A stretch of 64,000 bases of DNA from Flavobacterium psychrophilum (GCA_945874225.1 CAMCFT010000011.1:39425-103424); one strand, 5' to 3'. Counted from the first letter of the stretch, positions 8,631 through 17,591 are shown. Notes: a model not told the origin generated them from the sequence alone. Program-made: numbers and translations.

Positions 8631-10493
8631 GTGAATTACTTATCAGTAGAAAATATATCGAAATCTTATGGAGAGCGCACACTTTTCAAAGACATTTCGT
8701 TCGGAATCAATAAAGATCAAAAAATTGCTTTCATAGCTAAAAATGGTTCGGGTAAAACCACTATAATGAACATCATTAATGGCTTTGATGAACCCGATAC
8801 AGGTCAAGTCGTACTTCGGAAGAGCGTCAAAATGGCTTTCTTGTCCCAAGACAGTAAATTGCAAGATGAGTTGACGATTGAAGAAAGTATTTTTGCTTCG
8901 GATAACGAAACTTTGAAAATAATTGAAGCCTACGAAAAAGCATTGGAAAACCCTGAAGACGAAGAAGCATACCAAAAAGCTTTCGACGGAATGGACCAAC
9001 ATAATGCTTGGGATTTTGAAACCCAATACAAACAAATTTTGTTCAAATTGAAGTTGGAAGACTTTAAACTGAAAGTGAAAAACCTTTCTGGTGGACAGAA
9101 AAAACGTTTGTCGCTTGCTATTATTTTAATTAATCGTCCCGACTTATTGATTCTGGATGAACCTACGAATCACTTGGATTTAGAGATGATCGAATGGCTG
9201 GAAAGTTATTTTGCCAAAGAAAATATTACCCTGTTTATGGTAACGCACGACCGTTTCTTTCTGGAGCGTGTTTGCAACGAAATCATCGAACTCGACAACG
9301 GGAAAATATACCAATACAAAGGAAATTATTCGTATTATTTAGAGAAAAAAGAAGAACGAATCGCTTCCGAAAATTCAAGCGTGGACAAAGCACAAAACCT
9401 GTTCGTTAAAGAACTCGAATGGATGCGTCGCCAACCCAAAGCGAGAACTTGTAAAAGTAAATCGCGTCAGGATGATTTTTATGATATTAAGGAAAAAGCC
9501 CAAAGTCGCCGTCGCGAGAATGTGGTCGAACTCGAGATTAATATGGAACGTATGGGAAGCAAGATTATCGAGCTTCACAAGATTTCAAAGAAATTCAAAG
9601 ACCACGTCATTTTAGATAATTTTAATTTTGATTTTCAACGTGGCGAACGCATTGGAATCATCGGGAAAAACGGAACCGGAAAATCGACTTTCTTGAATTT
9701 ATTAACTGGAACCATTCCGTTGGATAGCGGAAAAGTAGTTGTTGGAGACACCATCAAAATAGGGTATTATACTCAAAGCGGGATTAACCCAAAACCGGGT
9801 CAGCGCGTGATTGATGTCATCAAGGAATACGGCGAATTTATTCCGTTGATGAAAGGCAGATTAATTTCAGCTTCGCAGTTGCTGGAGCGTTTCCTTTTTG
9901 ATTCGAAAAAACAATATGATTTTGTTGAAAAACTGAGTGGTGGCGAATTAAAACGTTTGTATTTGTGTACGGTTTTAATCCAAAACCCGAACTTTTTGAT
10001 TCTGGATGAACCTACAAATGATTTGGATATCGTGACTTTGAATGTCTTGGAAAGTTTCCTTTTGGATTTTCCAGGTTGTTTGCTGGTAGTTTCTCACGAC
10101 CGTTACTTTATGGATAAAATTGTCGATAATTTATTTGTTTTTAGAGGACAGGGCGAAATAGAAAATTTCCCAGGAAACTACTCTGATTTCAGGGCTTATG
10201 AAGACAGCGCCGATGTTGCCCAAAAAGAAGACAACAAGTCCGAAAAGAAAGACTGGAAACAAAACAATCCAACCGGAAACCTAACGTTCAACGAGCAAAA
10301 AGAATATCAGAAAATCGAAAAAGAAATCAAAGATTTAGAAATCGAAAAAGCTAAAATTGAGCAACTTTTTTCAGACGGAAAAGTAGCCGATGCTGATATT
10401 TCTGCCAAAGCAAAAGAACTGGAAAACATCAACAACAAAATTGAAGATAGAGAAGAACGGTGGTTTGAATTGAGTGCAAAGATAGAGGGATAA
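8631..10493 (+). CDS. ABC-F family ATPase, Uup-like
   Basis: A soluble protein with two fused ABC nucleotide-binding domains and no membrane segment, 620 residues, starting with GTG. Domain 1 has AKNGSGKTT (residues 36-44), LSGGQKKRLSLA and ILDEPTNHLD. Domain 2 has GKNGTGKST, LSGGELKRLYLC and ILDEPTNDLD. A basic, arm-containing linker (WMRRQPKARTCKSKSRQ) joins them. The C-terminus (about residues 545-620) is a charged coiled coil, as in Uup/ABCF3 proteins, which act on ribosomes or on branched nucleic acids. In the first Walker A the usual leading Gly is Ala36. It stands alone, so context gives no further clue to its role. Confidence 0.88.
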   Translation: MNYLSVENISKSYGERTLFKDISFGINKDQKIAFIAKNGSGKTTIMNIINGFDEPDTGQVVLRKSVKMAFLSQDSKLQDELTIEESIFASDNETLKIIEAYEKALENPEDEEAYQKAFDGMDQHNAWDFETQYKQILFKLKLEDFKLKVKNLSGGQKKRLSLAIILINRPDLLILDEPTNHLDLEMIEWLESYFAKENITLFMVTHDRFFLERVCNEIIELDNGKIYQYKGNYSYYLEKKEERIASENSSVDKAQNLFVKELEWMRRQPKARTCKSKSRQDDFYDIKEKAQSRRRENVVELEINMERMGSKIIELHKISKKFKDHVILDNFNFDFQRGERIGIIGKNGTGKSTFLNLLTGTIPLDSGKVVVGDTIKIGYYTQSGINPKPGQRVIDVIKEYGEFIPLMKGRLISASQLLERFLFDSKKQYDFVEKLSGGELKRLYLCTVLIQNPNFLILDEPTNDLDIVTLNVLESFLLDFPGCLLVVSHDRYFMDKIVDNLFVFRGQGEIENFPGNYSDFRAYEDSADVAQKEDNKSEKKDWKQNNPTGNLTFNEQKEYQKIEKEIKDLEIEKAKIEQLFSDGKVADADISAKAKELENINNKIEDREERWFELSAKIEG

Positions 10494-10612
10494 ATTATTA
10501 TTTTATGAAGATTCAGTAAGTTTTCCCACATCATACTCATCCTCCGGATATACATAAATCAAATCTTGCACGAAAAAGTTAAATTATAGAAAGAAAAATC
10601 AAATAAATACAA

Positions 10613-10813
10613 ATGGAATTACTTGTAATAAGCATTATTTCAATAATAATTGGAATATTTATTTTTCGTGGAAAAGAAAAAAGAGAAGAATTAGAAACCT
10701 ATGAATTGAATTCTAGATTTCGATTAAACAATAATCTTCTTGCTTTTGGAATTGTAGCTTTATTTATTGGAACTTTTTGCCTTATTGCTTTTTTCTATAG
10801 ATTAATGCATTAA
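10613..10813 (+). CDS. Small two-helix membrane protein, unknown function
   Basis: The 66 residues contain a hydrophobic helix at the N-terminus (LLVISIISIIIGIFIF) and another near the C-terminus (LLAFGIVALFIGTFCLIAFF), joined by a charged stretch (RGKEKREELETYELNSRFR). It probably forms a hairpin in the inner membrane. No family is recognised. The spacer before it is AT-rich with a run of As but no clear promoter. It is plausible as a gene because of its length, clean topology and lack of any overlapping frame. Confidence 0.6.
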   Translation: MELLVISIISIIIGIFIFRGKEKREELETYELNSRFRLNNNLLAFGIVALFIGTFCLIAFFYRLMH

Positions 10814-10822
10814 AAACCCTCT

Positions 10823-10845
10823 GGTGCTCGATTGCATCGAGCACC
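10823..10845. repeat. Hairpin repeat downstream of the small membrane protein
   Basis: GGTGCTCGA (10823-10831) pairs with TCGAGCACC (10837-10845) around a 5-base loop. A second small hairpin (AGCGTT-TTC-AACGC) follows near 10868. There is no U-tract after the first, so it is more likely an interspersed hairpin repeat than a terminator. Confidence 0.4.
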
Positions 10846-10942
10846 TACTTAAATTATAATACAAATCGTAGCGTTTTCAACGCGATTCGCCCTAATTTAA
10901 ACAAATCATTCACATCTATTTAATAAATTCAGACTTCGTGCA

Positions 10943-11722
10943 TTAGCTATAAACCTGTATTTCTTTCAATTTTCGGATTCCTTTCATACGTTTCCAAGCA
11001 ATTAAATTTCGTTGTTTGTACAACCACAAACATCCTAAATCCAATAAGAAATAAAACAAACTAATCCCACTAGGTGGGTTGGCACTTTTTAAAAATGGAA
11101 ATACACCATAAGCTGTATTTGGCCAAGCCCAACAACGGTAATGAGTTCCAACAATTTCTAAAAAAGCAACGACTATGTACATCGTTAAAAAGAACAAACG
11201 TTCTCTTGGTTTGTTTCTTAAGAAGAAGATAACTAGCAAAGACATTAAAAAACCAAAGATATCATTTGCAAAAATTAAAAAAAGTGTAGCATATACTAAT
11301 ACGAAAATAGTAAAGAGTTTTTCGAGTTGTTTTCTTTGTGTTTTAACTATTGCATCTTTACAGAAATATACTGCCGCAATATAAACAATGGCGTGTCCGG
11401 GAGGAACGTATAAAGGAACATTGCCTAATCGATACGTATACATACCTAAAGCAATTGAAAATAAATGTTCGCCAAGAAACCCTATAATTACTGCAAATAA
11501 CATTTGCGATCTAATCCTGGATGTCGATCTATAAAACAATATAAAAAACCCTATCAGCATTACTAATGTGGCTAAATATTGTGTGTTTTCAAAAATGGGC
11601 GCCATATATTTACTGTCCAAATATAACCCAAAGGCTATAAATAGAAATAAATAACCAATGGTTTTATAGAAAGCTAAAAAAAGTGAAATGGCAATTTTTC
11701 TATTCATGTGGCGAAAATACAT
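10943..11722 (-). CDS. Polytopic membrane protein, unknown function
   Basis: The 259-residue protein has about seven or eight hydrophobic segments and a basic C-terminal tail (AWKRMKGIRKLKEIQ). Conserved-looking polar residues inside the membrane region include GEHLFS, NVPLYVPPGHAIVY, EIVGTHYRCWAWP and NPPSGISLFYF. The combination of His, Glu, Trp-Pro and Pro-Pro-Ser-Gly suggests an intramembrane enzyme or transporter, but no family is recognised. An internal ATG at 11707 (MNRKIAIS) would give a better signal-anchor start, dropping five residues. The gene stands alone between the small membrane protein and the divergent FKBP gene. Confidence 0.65.
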   Translation of the reverse strand: MYFRHMNRKIAISLFLAFYKTIGYLFLFIAFGLYLDSKYMAPIFENTQYLATLVMLIGFFILFYRSTSRIRSQMLFAVIIGFLGEHLFSIALGMYTYRLGNVPLYVPPGHAIVYIAAVYFCKDAIVKTQRKQLEKLFTIFVLVYATLFLIFANDIFGFLMSLLVIFFLRNKPRERLFFLTMYIVVAFLEIVGTHYRCWAWPNTAYGVFPFLKSANPPSGISLFYFLLDLGCLWLYKQRNLIAWKRMKGIRKLKEIQVYS

Positions 11723-11900
11723 ACTATTTTTACAAAATTCAATTACAATTTATTATTTATGGTAAACACTAAAAATCTTCGCTTCTTTATCGCTAATAAA
11801 TCTCTATTAATAAAATTCTCTTCTTCAATTTTTTAAAAATTTCACACCATAAATACCAGTTGCAGGAAGTCTTCTGTCTTCGCACCCTAACAAATTTTAC

Positions 11901-11908
11901 TATATTTG
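11901..11908 (+). promoter_or_regulatory. -7 promoter element of the FKBP lipoprotein gene
   Basis: TATATTTG matches TAnnTTTG and is 23 bp upstream of the ATG at 11932. It supports that ATG as the start and not the TTG at 11860, which would lie upstream of the promoter. Confidence 0.6.
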
Positions 11909-11931
11909 CCATTCAAAAAAATAAAACACAA

Positions 11932-12390
11932 ATGAAACACTTTCTGTCAGCACTATTAGCCTTGACTCTTTTTGTTTCTTGTTCCAAAAATAAAAAAGCA
12001 TCAATTGATTATGTTGCAAAAAACGAACTAGAAATTAAGGACTATATTGCCAAAAACAATTTAACTGTCCAAAGAAGCGATACGGGTTTGTATTATGTGA
12101 TTACCAATCCTGGAACTGGAGCACAACCAGCAGCAGCATCAAATGTGACTGTAGCCTACAAAGGCTATTTTACTAATGGATCTGTATTTGACCAAAGTGG
12201 TTCCGAAGGAATTTCATTTGGTTTGAACCAAGTTATAAAAGGCTGGACTGAAGGTATTCCACATTTTAAAACTGGCGGTAACGGTATTCTTTTGATACCT
12301 GCTCATTTAGGTTATGGAAGTGATTCGAATGGTCCCATTCCTGGAGGTTCAGTACTTATTTTTGAAGTGAAATTAATTTCAGTAAATTAG
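11932..12390 (+). CDS. FKBP-type peptidyl-prolyl cis-trans isomerase, lipoprotein
   Basis: A 152-residue lipoprotein with a signal peptide ending in the lipobox FVSC (Cys17). A single FKBP domain follows: VTVAYKGYFTNGSVFDQS, the active-site segment LNQVIKGWTEGIPHFKTGG, the loop LLIPAHLGYG and the closing strand LIFEVKLISVN. It catalyses proline isomerisation during folding of exported proteins, probably at the inner face of the outer membrane or in the periplasm. The promoter position fixes the start at 11932. It stands alone between a divergent membrane-protein gene and a convergent dehydrogenase gene. Confidence 0.88.
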   Translation: MKHFLSALLALTLFVSCSKNKKASIDYVAKNELEIKDYIAKNNLTVQRSDTGLYYVITNPGTGAQPAAASNVTVAYKGYFTNGSVFDQSGSEGISFGLNQVIKGWTEGIPHFKTGGNGILLIPAHLGYGSDSNGPIPGGSVLIFEVKLISVN

Positions 12391-12405
12391 CAATTATCAA
12401 ATTCC

Positions 12406-12534
12406 GCTCCGCAAAGTCTCCGACTTTGAGATTGTGTTAGTCAGTCTTTGACTGAGAAAAAAATTTAAATAGTGTAAAATATAATCGGTTAAAAACCGAA
12501 AGTCACCACCTCAAAGTCGGAGACTTTGCGGAGC
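12406..12534. repeat. 129-bp structured repeat with a perfect 25-bp outer stem and two inner hairpins
   Basis: A 25-bp arm (12406-12430, beginning GCTCCGCAAAGTCTCC) has its exact complement at 12510-12534. Inside are two small hairpins: TCAGTC-TTT-GACTGA (12441-12455) and TCGGTT-AAA-AACCGA (12485-12499). The whole would fold into a four-way structure. It has the architecture of a REP/MITE-like element and lies just after the FKBP gene. Confidence 0.7.
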
Positions 12535-12556
12535 AAAAGCTGGAACGATAAAACAA

Positions 12557-12594
12557 AAAAAACCACAACAAAATTAATTCTGTTGTGGTTTTTT
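12557..12594. terminator. Bidirectional rho-independent terminator
   Basis: AACCACAACA (12561-12570) pairs with TGTTGTGGTT (12581-12590), flanked by A-runs on the left and T-runs on the right, so it can end transcription from both sides. A second hairpin, CCCCC-TTC-GGGGG (12609-12621), sits closer to the dehydrogenase stop codon. Confidence 0.75.
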
Positions 12595-12633
12595 ACTTGT
12601 TGCTAATTCCCCCTTCGGGGGCTAGGTGGCTTT

Positions 12634-14181
12634 TTACCAAGGAATCGGATTGTAATCTTTCAAAAACTTTCCGCACCAATGTTTGCCTGTATTTATTCCG
12701 TCAAACAAAGGATCCATAACCCGAGCCGCTCCATCAACTATATCTAATGGCGGTTGAAAATCTTCTTCTTCCTGTTTTCTTTTGGCTAATTCAGCCGGAT
12801 CTTCATCGGTTACCCAACCCGTATCAACGGCATTCATAAAAATTCCGGCTTTCGCCAAAGTTCCCGAGGAAGTATGTGTCAGCATATTCAAAGCGGCTTT
12901 TGCCATATTGGTATGCGGATGACGGTCTTCTTTAAAAAAGCGGTGAAACTTCCCTTCCATCGCAGAAACATTGATGATGTGTTTTTGTCCCGTGTTGTCT
13001 TTCTTCATCACTTCCGAAAGTCGGTTGCACAATACAAAAGGCGCAACAGAATTCACCAATTGCACTTCTATCATTTCGGTGGTTTCAATTTGCCCCAAAC
13101 GCAATCGCCAGCTGTTGGTTTTTCGCAAATCAACTTGCTGCAAATCGGCATCGAGTTCGCCTTCCGGAAAAACTTCATTGGCAACGAGCGCATTATCGAA
13201 AGAATAAGGAATCTGAGATAATTTGGCGGAAGCCCGCAAACCAATTCCAGGTTCGGGTCCGTGCCAAGTCACCGGCATATTTTCATTAGATGAAAAACCT
13301 GTTGTCAGGACTTTTAATTCGTCGAGACAATTAGTATGATCCAGCAATAATTCCTGCGCTTCCTTGGGCAAAGAACCCATTGGCAGCTCTTCGTTTTCCA
13401 TCAAATGTGAATAAAATCCGGCTGGTCGTCGAACCGTTTGCGCCGCATTATTAATCAGAATATCCAATCGTTGGTATTTTTGTTCTATAAAATTGCAGAA
13501 AATTTCCACACTCGGAATATGCCGTAAATCTAATCCGTGAATTTTTAAGCGGTGTCCCCATTCCATAAAATCATCTTCCTTAGAAAACCGCAAAGCCGAA
13601 TCCACCGGAAAACGAGTCGTAGCAATAACAGTCGCTCCACCACGCAAAAGCATTAACGAAATATGATAACCAATTTTCAGACGAGAACCTGTTATCACTG
13701 CAATTTGACCTTTTACATCGGCAGTTTGAAAACGTTTTGCATAATTAAAATCGCCGCAATCTGTACACATTGTGTCGTAAAAATGGTGCATTTTGGTAAA
13801 TTCCGTTTTGCATACATAACACTTTCTGGGAGTTTCAAGCTCTAATTGTTCTTTGAGTTCCAAATCGTGCGAAGCCAACAATTTTGGAGCTACAAAAACA
13901 CTCGCTTCCCGAGCATACCGAATCCCAGTTTCTTTGCGAGCGGTCCTGTCTTTCTTTTCCTGTTTGCGCTTGGCTACCGCTTTTCCGTCCTTCTTTCTTT
14001 TAGCCAACTCATCACGATTGGGACGTGAAAATTGTCCAGCAGTTTTGAGTAATTCGGTTCGTTGCGCTAAAGGAATGTCAAATATTTGGTCTGTATCCGA
14101 GTTTAATTGTGACAAAATAGCGATACATCGGTCGATTTCTTCCGAAGTTATGGCGTTTTTATTGTTTATTGCTGATGTCAT
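12634..14181 (-). CDS. SDR-fold protein with N-terminal zinc finger; catalytic Tyr replaced
   Basis: A 515-residue protein in three parts. Residues 1-110 are polar and basic. A four-cysteine zinc-binding motif follows (C121-x2-C124 ... C139-x2-C142). From about residue 155 there is a short-chain dehydrogenase Rossmann fold: [10 protein letters not shown] (164-171 is the dinucleotide-binding turn), DLRHIPSV and LINNAAQT. The expected catalytic YxxxK reads [11 protein letters not shown], so the Tyr is Thr while the Lys remains, and the preceding Ser is in INVSAMEG. About 110 residues are inserted between the NNAAQT strand and the catalytic region. Such zinc-finger SDR proteins exist in bacteria and fungi, but their substrate is unknown to me. 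The substitution suggests altered chemistry or a binding role. Confidence 0.75.
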   Translation of the reverse strand: MTSAINNKNAITSEEIDRCIAILSQLNSDTDQIFDIPLAQRTELLKTAGQFSRPNRDELAKRKKDGKAVAKRKQEKKDRTARKETGIRYAREASVFVAPKLLASHDLELKEQLELETPRKCYVCKTEFTKMHHFYDTMCTDCGDFNYAKRFQTADVKGQIAVITGSRLKIGYHISLMLLRGGATVIATTRFPVDSALRFSKEDDFMEWGHRLKIHGLDLRHIPSVEIFCNFIEQKYQRLDILINNAAQTVRRPAGFYSHLMENEELPMGSLPKEAQELLLDHTNCLDELKVLTTGFSSNENMPVTWHGPEPGIGLRASAKLSQIPYSFDNALVANEVFPEGELDADLQQVDLRKTNSWRLRLGQIETTEMIEVQLVNSVAPFVLCNRLSEVMKKDNTGQKHIINVSAMEGKFHRFFKEDRHPHTNMAKAALNMLTHTSSGTLAKAGIFMNAVDTGWVTDEDPAELAKRKQEEEDFQPPLDIVDGAARVMDPLFDGINTGKHWCGKFLKDYNPIPW

Positions 14182-14203
14182 TAGGTTCTAAAAATCAAGT
14201 TGG

Positions 14204-14211
14204 CAAAGATA
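14204..14211 (-). promoter_or_regulatory. -7 promoter element of the SDR gene
   Basis: The minus strand reads TATCTTTG, matching TAnnTTTG, 22 bp before the start codon at 14181. The same motif and spacing occur at argS. Confidence 0.55.
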
Positions 14212-14323
14212 GGTTTTTAAAGTCGTAAAGTTTCAAAGTCATCAAGTTGAAAGTCTTTGCAATTAGTTCCTAAACTTTGTCAATTTGTAACTTTCGACTT
14301 TAAGACTTTGGGCTTTGGACTAT

Positions 14324-14331
14324 TATCTTTG
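14324..14331 (+). promoter_or_regulatory. -7 promoter element of the methyltransferase gene
   Basis: TATCTTTG matches TAnnTTTG and ends 29 bp before the ATG at 14361. Confidence 0.5.
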
Positions 14332-14360
14332 TATCTTCGCACTCCTATTTGCAACTTTTT

Positions 14361-15167
14361 ATGTTATTCCAAATAAAATCCTATCTAAAATTTCTATGGA
14401 ACTCCAAGAACGAACACGCGGTGCATTCACCATTTGTGTTTAATTTGGTTACCAAATGTTTTTATGACAGAAAACCAAAACCTGACCCGAGCGGTAGCGA
14501 ACAGGCGAAGCAATATCAAGTTTTAAAAAACTATCGGGATTCGCTTTTGAAAAACAAAAAAACAATCGACGTAACAGATTTTGGAGCCGGTTCAAAAGTT
14601 TTCAATTCCAATACCAGACAAATTGCCAAGATTGCCAAAACAGCCGGAATCACGCATAAACGAGCAGAATTACTGTTCCGAATTACAAATTATTTTCAGC
14701 CAGATAGCATTTTAGAAATCGGAACTTCATTAGGATTGGCGACTTCTACCCTAGCCTTGGGGAATACAAAAGCAAAAATCATAACATTAGAAGGTTGTCT
14801 TGAAACGGCAAAAATCGCTCAGGAACAATTCAGAAAATTTGGTTTAACCAATGTAAATTCCGTAGTAACAGAATTTCACAACTTTTTAAAAACCATCAAC
14901 CATCAACCATCAACCATCAACCTCATTTACTTTGACGGCAATCATTCAAGAAGTGCCACCTTGGATTATTTTGAACTTTTATTACCAACCATAACTAACG
15001 ATAGCGTTTGGATTTTTGATGACATTCATTGGTCAAAGGAAATGGAAGAAGCCTGGGAAATAATTAAAAACCATTCTAAAGTTACCGTAACCATAGATAC
15101 TTTTCAATGGGGATTGGTGTTTTTTAGAAAGGAACAACCAAAAGAGCATTTTGTGATTCGGGGTTGA
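14361..15167 (+). CDS. Class I SAM-dependent methyltransferase
   Basis: A 268-residue protein beginning at the ATG at 14361; a TTG at 14349 would add four residues. The SAM-binding motif I is ILEIGTSLGLATSTLALG, the acidic motif II is IITLEGC, and LIYFDGNHSRSATLDYF resembles the O-methyltransferase (COG4122-type) motif. Substrate unknown. Two oddities lie in the reading frame. Residues DPSGSEQAK are encoded by a repeat like one at 21608-21640. A tract of four AACCATC heptamers (14891-14918) encodes NHQPSTIN. Copy-number change in the heptamer would shift the frame. It stands alone, upstream of an ABC ATPase gene. Confidence 0.78.
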   Translation: MLFQIKSYLKFLWNSKNEHAVHSPFVFNLVTKCFYDRKPKPDPSGSEQAKQYQVLKNYRDSLLKNKKTIDVTDFGAGSKVFNSNTRQIAKIAKTAGITHKRAELLFRITNYFQPDSILEIGTSLGLATSTLALGNTKAKIITLEGCLETAKIAQEQFRKFGLTNVNSVVTEFHNFLKTINHQPSTINLIYFDGNHSRSATLDYFELLLPTITNDSVWIFDDIHWSKEMEEAWEIIKNHSKVTVTIDTFQWGLVFFRKEQPKEHFVIRG

Positions 15168-15215
15168 TTTAACCGCAAAGAGCGCAAAGATTTCCGCAAG
15201 GTTCACAAAGGTTTC
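15168..15215. repeat. 'Accgcaaagagcgcaaag'-type intergenic repeat
   Basis: Purine-rich sequence with repeated GCAAAG/CAAAGG units directly follows the methyltransferase stop codon. A related unit (GCCACAAAGGCGCAAAG) occurs at about 52494-52510 in the nuoE-nuoD spacer. It looks like a dispersed non-coding repeat. Confidence 0.4.
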
Positions 15216-15331
15216 AAATTTATATGTCTTGATTATTTTATTGATAAGAAAATTGTAACAATTTTTAAAAACCAAACACTTATATTTGAAATTACATTTC
15301 GTACTTTTAAAATCGTAAATCGTATATTTAA

Positions 15332-16015
15332 ATGAAGCCACTAATAAAAATAACCAATATCAAACGAGATTTTGCTCTTGGAAACGAAATCGTTTATGTA
15401 CTAAAAGGTATTGATTTAGAAATAAATAAAGGGGAATATGTAGCATTAATGGGGCCTTCCGGTTCCGGAAAATCTACTTTAATGAACCTTTTAGGTTGTT
15501 TAGACACACCAACTTCTGGATCTTATATCCTCAACGGAAAAGACGTGAGTCAAATGCACGATGATGAATTGGCCGAAATCCGCAATAAGGAAATAGGTTT
15601 TGTTTTTCAAACTTTCAACCTTTTGCCGCGAACAACTGCGCTTGACAATGTGGCTTTACCAATGATTTATGCAGGATATTCCAAGTCAGAAAGAAGAGCT
15701 CGAGCCACTAAAGTATTGACTCAAGTTGGACTAGATGACCGAATGGATCACCAACCCAATCAACTTTCAGGAGGTCAAAGACAAAGAGTTGCAATTGCAA
15801 GAGCATTGGTAAACAAGCCTTCAATAATTCTTGCTGATGAACCTACAGGAAATCTGGACAGTAAAACATCTGAGGAAATTATGGTTCTTTTAGAGGAAAT
15901 TCACAAAAACGGAAACACTATAATTGTGGTAACCCACGAGGAAGAAATCGCTGCTCACGCTCACAGAATCATTCGTTTACGTGATGGAATGGTGGAAAGC
16001 GATACTACTAAATAA
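15332..16015 (+). CDS. ABC transporter ATP-binding protein, MacB/LolD type
   Basis: A 227-residue stand-alone ATPase subunit with all motifs: Walker [10 protein letters not shown] (about 41-49), Q-loop [18 protein letters not shown], signature [15 protein letters not shown], Walker [13 protein letters not shown] and H-loop VVTHEEEIA. The [14 protein letters not shown] segment and overall length place it in the MacB/LolD/FtsE-like group. This group powers mechanotransmission permeases for lipoprotein release or export of small peptides. No permease gene is adjacent, so the partner must be elsewhere. Confidence 0.88.
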   Translation: MKPLIKITNIKRDFALGNEIVYVLKGIDLEINKGEYVALMGPSGSGKSTLMNLLGCLDTPTSGSYILNGKDVSQMHDDELAEIRNKEIGFVFQTFNLLPRTTALDNVALPMIYAGYSKSERRARATKVLTQVGLDDRMDHQPNQLSGGQRQRVAIARALVNKPSIILADEPTGNLDSKTSEEIMVLLEEIHKNGNTIIVVTHEEEIAAHAHRIIRLRDGMVESDTTK

Positions 16016-16058
16016 TTATACGACATTTTAGCCAAACGAAACGTAAAATAGACCTTTA

Positions 16059-16793
16059 ATGAAAATTGGAAATAAAGAATTTAAATTTAAAAAAAATGCT
16101 TTAGAATATTATAGAAATATTCTAAACTCATATAATTTCGGTCAAAGTTTAAACGAAAATGATTTCGAACATATTTTAGATCTACTAGATTATGATTATT
16201 CATTTTATGATTCCGAAAACGAAATTGCAGAAGATAATTTACTTGAAGAAGTCGAAAATAATTTAAAGGTAAAAGACATAAGAATTGCAAAAGTTCAATT
16301 CAATACAAAATGTTTTGAAATAGTTTGGAATAATTTAGAAACGGAAATTATTTCGTTTAGAATGATTATTAACCGACCTAAAATGAATTTACACACTTCA
16401 TTTAGTATTGCGTGCAGAAATATTATTCAAAATGACTTGACTTTAGTAAAACAAAAATATTTCAGTGAAAATTCAGAAAAAGGATTTGTAAAATGTCAAG
16501 AAACTAATGAAATGGCGAAATGGGAAGATTTGGCAGTTGACCATAGACAACCGAATACATTTTCAATCATAGTTGATAGATTTAAAGAAGTAAAAAATAT
16601 TAAAGTCGAAGAAATAGAATATTACATTGATGAAAATAATTTTTTCCTTTTTAAGGATGAAATTTTAACAATAGAATTTCAAGAATATCATAAAAATAAA
16701 GCCAATTTAAGAATTGTAAAAAAGGAATGTAATTTAAGTCGAACAGGAATGGCTAGAATTAAAAGAACATCAAAAGACTTAATAATCAAATAG
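16059..16793 (+). CDS. Putative DCL-like (DUF3223) domain fused to HNH-like nuclease motif
   Basis: A 244-residue protein, very AT-rich. Residues 1-140 follow the pattern of the DCL/DUF3223 family: GNKEFKFKKNALEYYRNIL at the start, an acidic middle, then FSIACRNIIQNDLTLVKQKYF. The C-terminal third has the layout of an HNH nuclease. A Cys in FVKCQETNEM is followed by LAVDHRQPNTFS (Asp-His, then Pro) and KANLRIVKKECNLSR (Asn, then Cys-Asn). Together this suggests a small nuclease with a DNA- or RNA-binding N-terminal domain. It lies 43 bp after the ABC ATPase gene and 33 bp before the cobalamin adenosyltransferase gene, on the same strand, but looks like an accessory gene. Family assignment is from motif reading only. 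Confidence 0.5.
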   Translation: MKIGNKEFKFKKNALEYYRNILNSYNFGQSLNENDFEHILDLLDYDYSFYDSENEIAEDNLLEEVENNLKVKDIRIAKVQFNTKCFEIVWNNLETEIISFRMIINRPKMNLHTSFSIACRNIIQNDLTLVKQKYFSENSEKGFVKCQETNEMAKWEDLAVDHRQPNTFSIIVDRFKEVKNIKVEEIEYYIDENNFFLFKDEILTIEFQEYHKNKANLRIVKKECNLSRTGMARIKRTSKDLIIK

Positions 16794-16826
16794 AAAAAGA
16801 AAAAAAACGTCGACAACCACACAAAA

Positions 16827-17396
16827 ATGAAAATCTATACTAAAACCGGCGATAAAGGAACAACAGCACTTTTTGGGGGAACACGAGTTCCAAAAGATCA
16901 CATTCGCATAGAAAGCTATGGAACTGTGGACGAATTGAATTCCTATATTGGGTTAATTCGGGATCAGGAAATAAATGAGCATTATAAAAAAATCCTGATT
17001 GAAATCCAAGATCGATTGTTTACCGTTGGAGCCATTCTTGCCACTCCGCCCGAAAAAGAAGTGAAGAAAAACGGTGAATTGCGTTTGAAAAATCTTGGGA
17101 TTACAGAAAGCGATATAGAATTACTCGAAAACGAAATTGATACTATGGAAGAAGCGCTTCCGCCAATGACCCATTTTGTTTTACCTGGAGGACACACCAC
17201 TGTGTCATATTGTCATATTGCAAGATGCGTTTGTCGTCGCGCAGAACGTATGGCTGTTCATTTAGACCACAATGAACCCGTTGCCGAAATCGTAATTATG
17301 TACCTAAACCGACTTTCTGACTACCTTTTTGTATTGGCACGAAAGTTGTCAAATGATTTAAACGCTGACGAAGTAAAATGGATACCGAGGAAATAG
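16827..17396 (+). CDS. ATP:cob(I)alamin adenosyltransferase, PduO type
   Basis: Transfers the adenosyl group of ATP to cob(I)alamin or cob(I)yrinic acid diamide to make the coenzyme B12 form used by mutases. The 189 residues are full length for PduO-type enzymes. The ATP-binding N-terminus is KIYTKTGDKGTTALFGG, followed by ESYGTVDELNSYIGL and the signature CRRAERMAV near residue 135, with VLARKLSNDL near the end. No other B12 genes are in view, so the enzyme probably serves salvaged cobalamin. Confidence 0.92.
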   Translation: MKIYTKTGDKGTTALFGGTRVPKDHIRIESYGTVDELNSYIGLIRDQEINEHYKKILIEIQDRLFTVGAILATPPEKEVKKNGELRLKNLGITESDIELLENEIDTMEEALPPMTHFVLPGGHTTVSYCHIARCVCRRAERMAVHLDHNEPVAEIVIMYLNRLSDYLFVLARKLSNDLNADEVKWIPRK

Positions 17397-17403
17397 GATT
17401 TCA

Positions 17404-17534
17404 GATTGAAGATTAACGATTTTTGATTTCAGATTTATTTAAAAAATTAAAGACTTATTTTTAATCTAAAAAGTGTCATTGATTTAAACCTCAAAATTTC
17501 TTTTTTTTAAATCAAAAATCGTTAATCTACAATC
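17404..17534. repeat. 131-bp inverted-repeat element, 26-bp arms
   Basis: The arm at 17404-17429 (GATTGAAGATTAACGATTTT...) matches the complement of 17509-17534 at 25 of 26 positions. The centre is AT-rich and has no coding capacity. Sequences like one arm (AAATCGTTAATCTTCAATC) recur in the nuoG-nuoF spacer (about 50556-50584) and the nuoE-nuoD spacer (about 52532-52560), so this is a dispersed family. Confidence 0.6.
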
Positions 17535-17591
17535 AAAAATCAGCAATCAATAACACGTTCTTAACTTTAACAAAAAATAAATGATTTTTTA

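Noticed and set aside
14891..14918. Possible CRISPR-like repeat array
   Set aside because: The units are 7 bp, contiguous and without spacers, inside a coding frame. No CRISPR array or cas gene was seen anywhere in the window.
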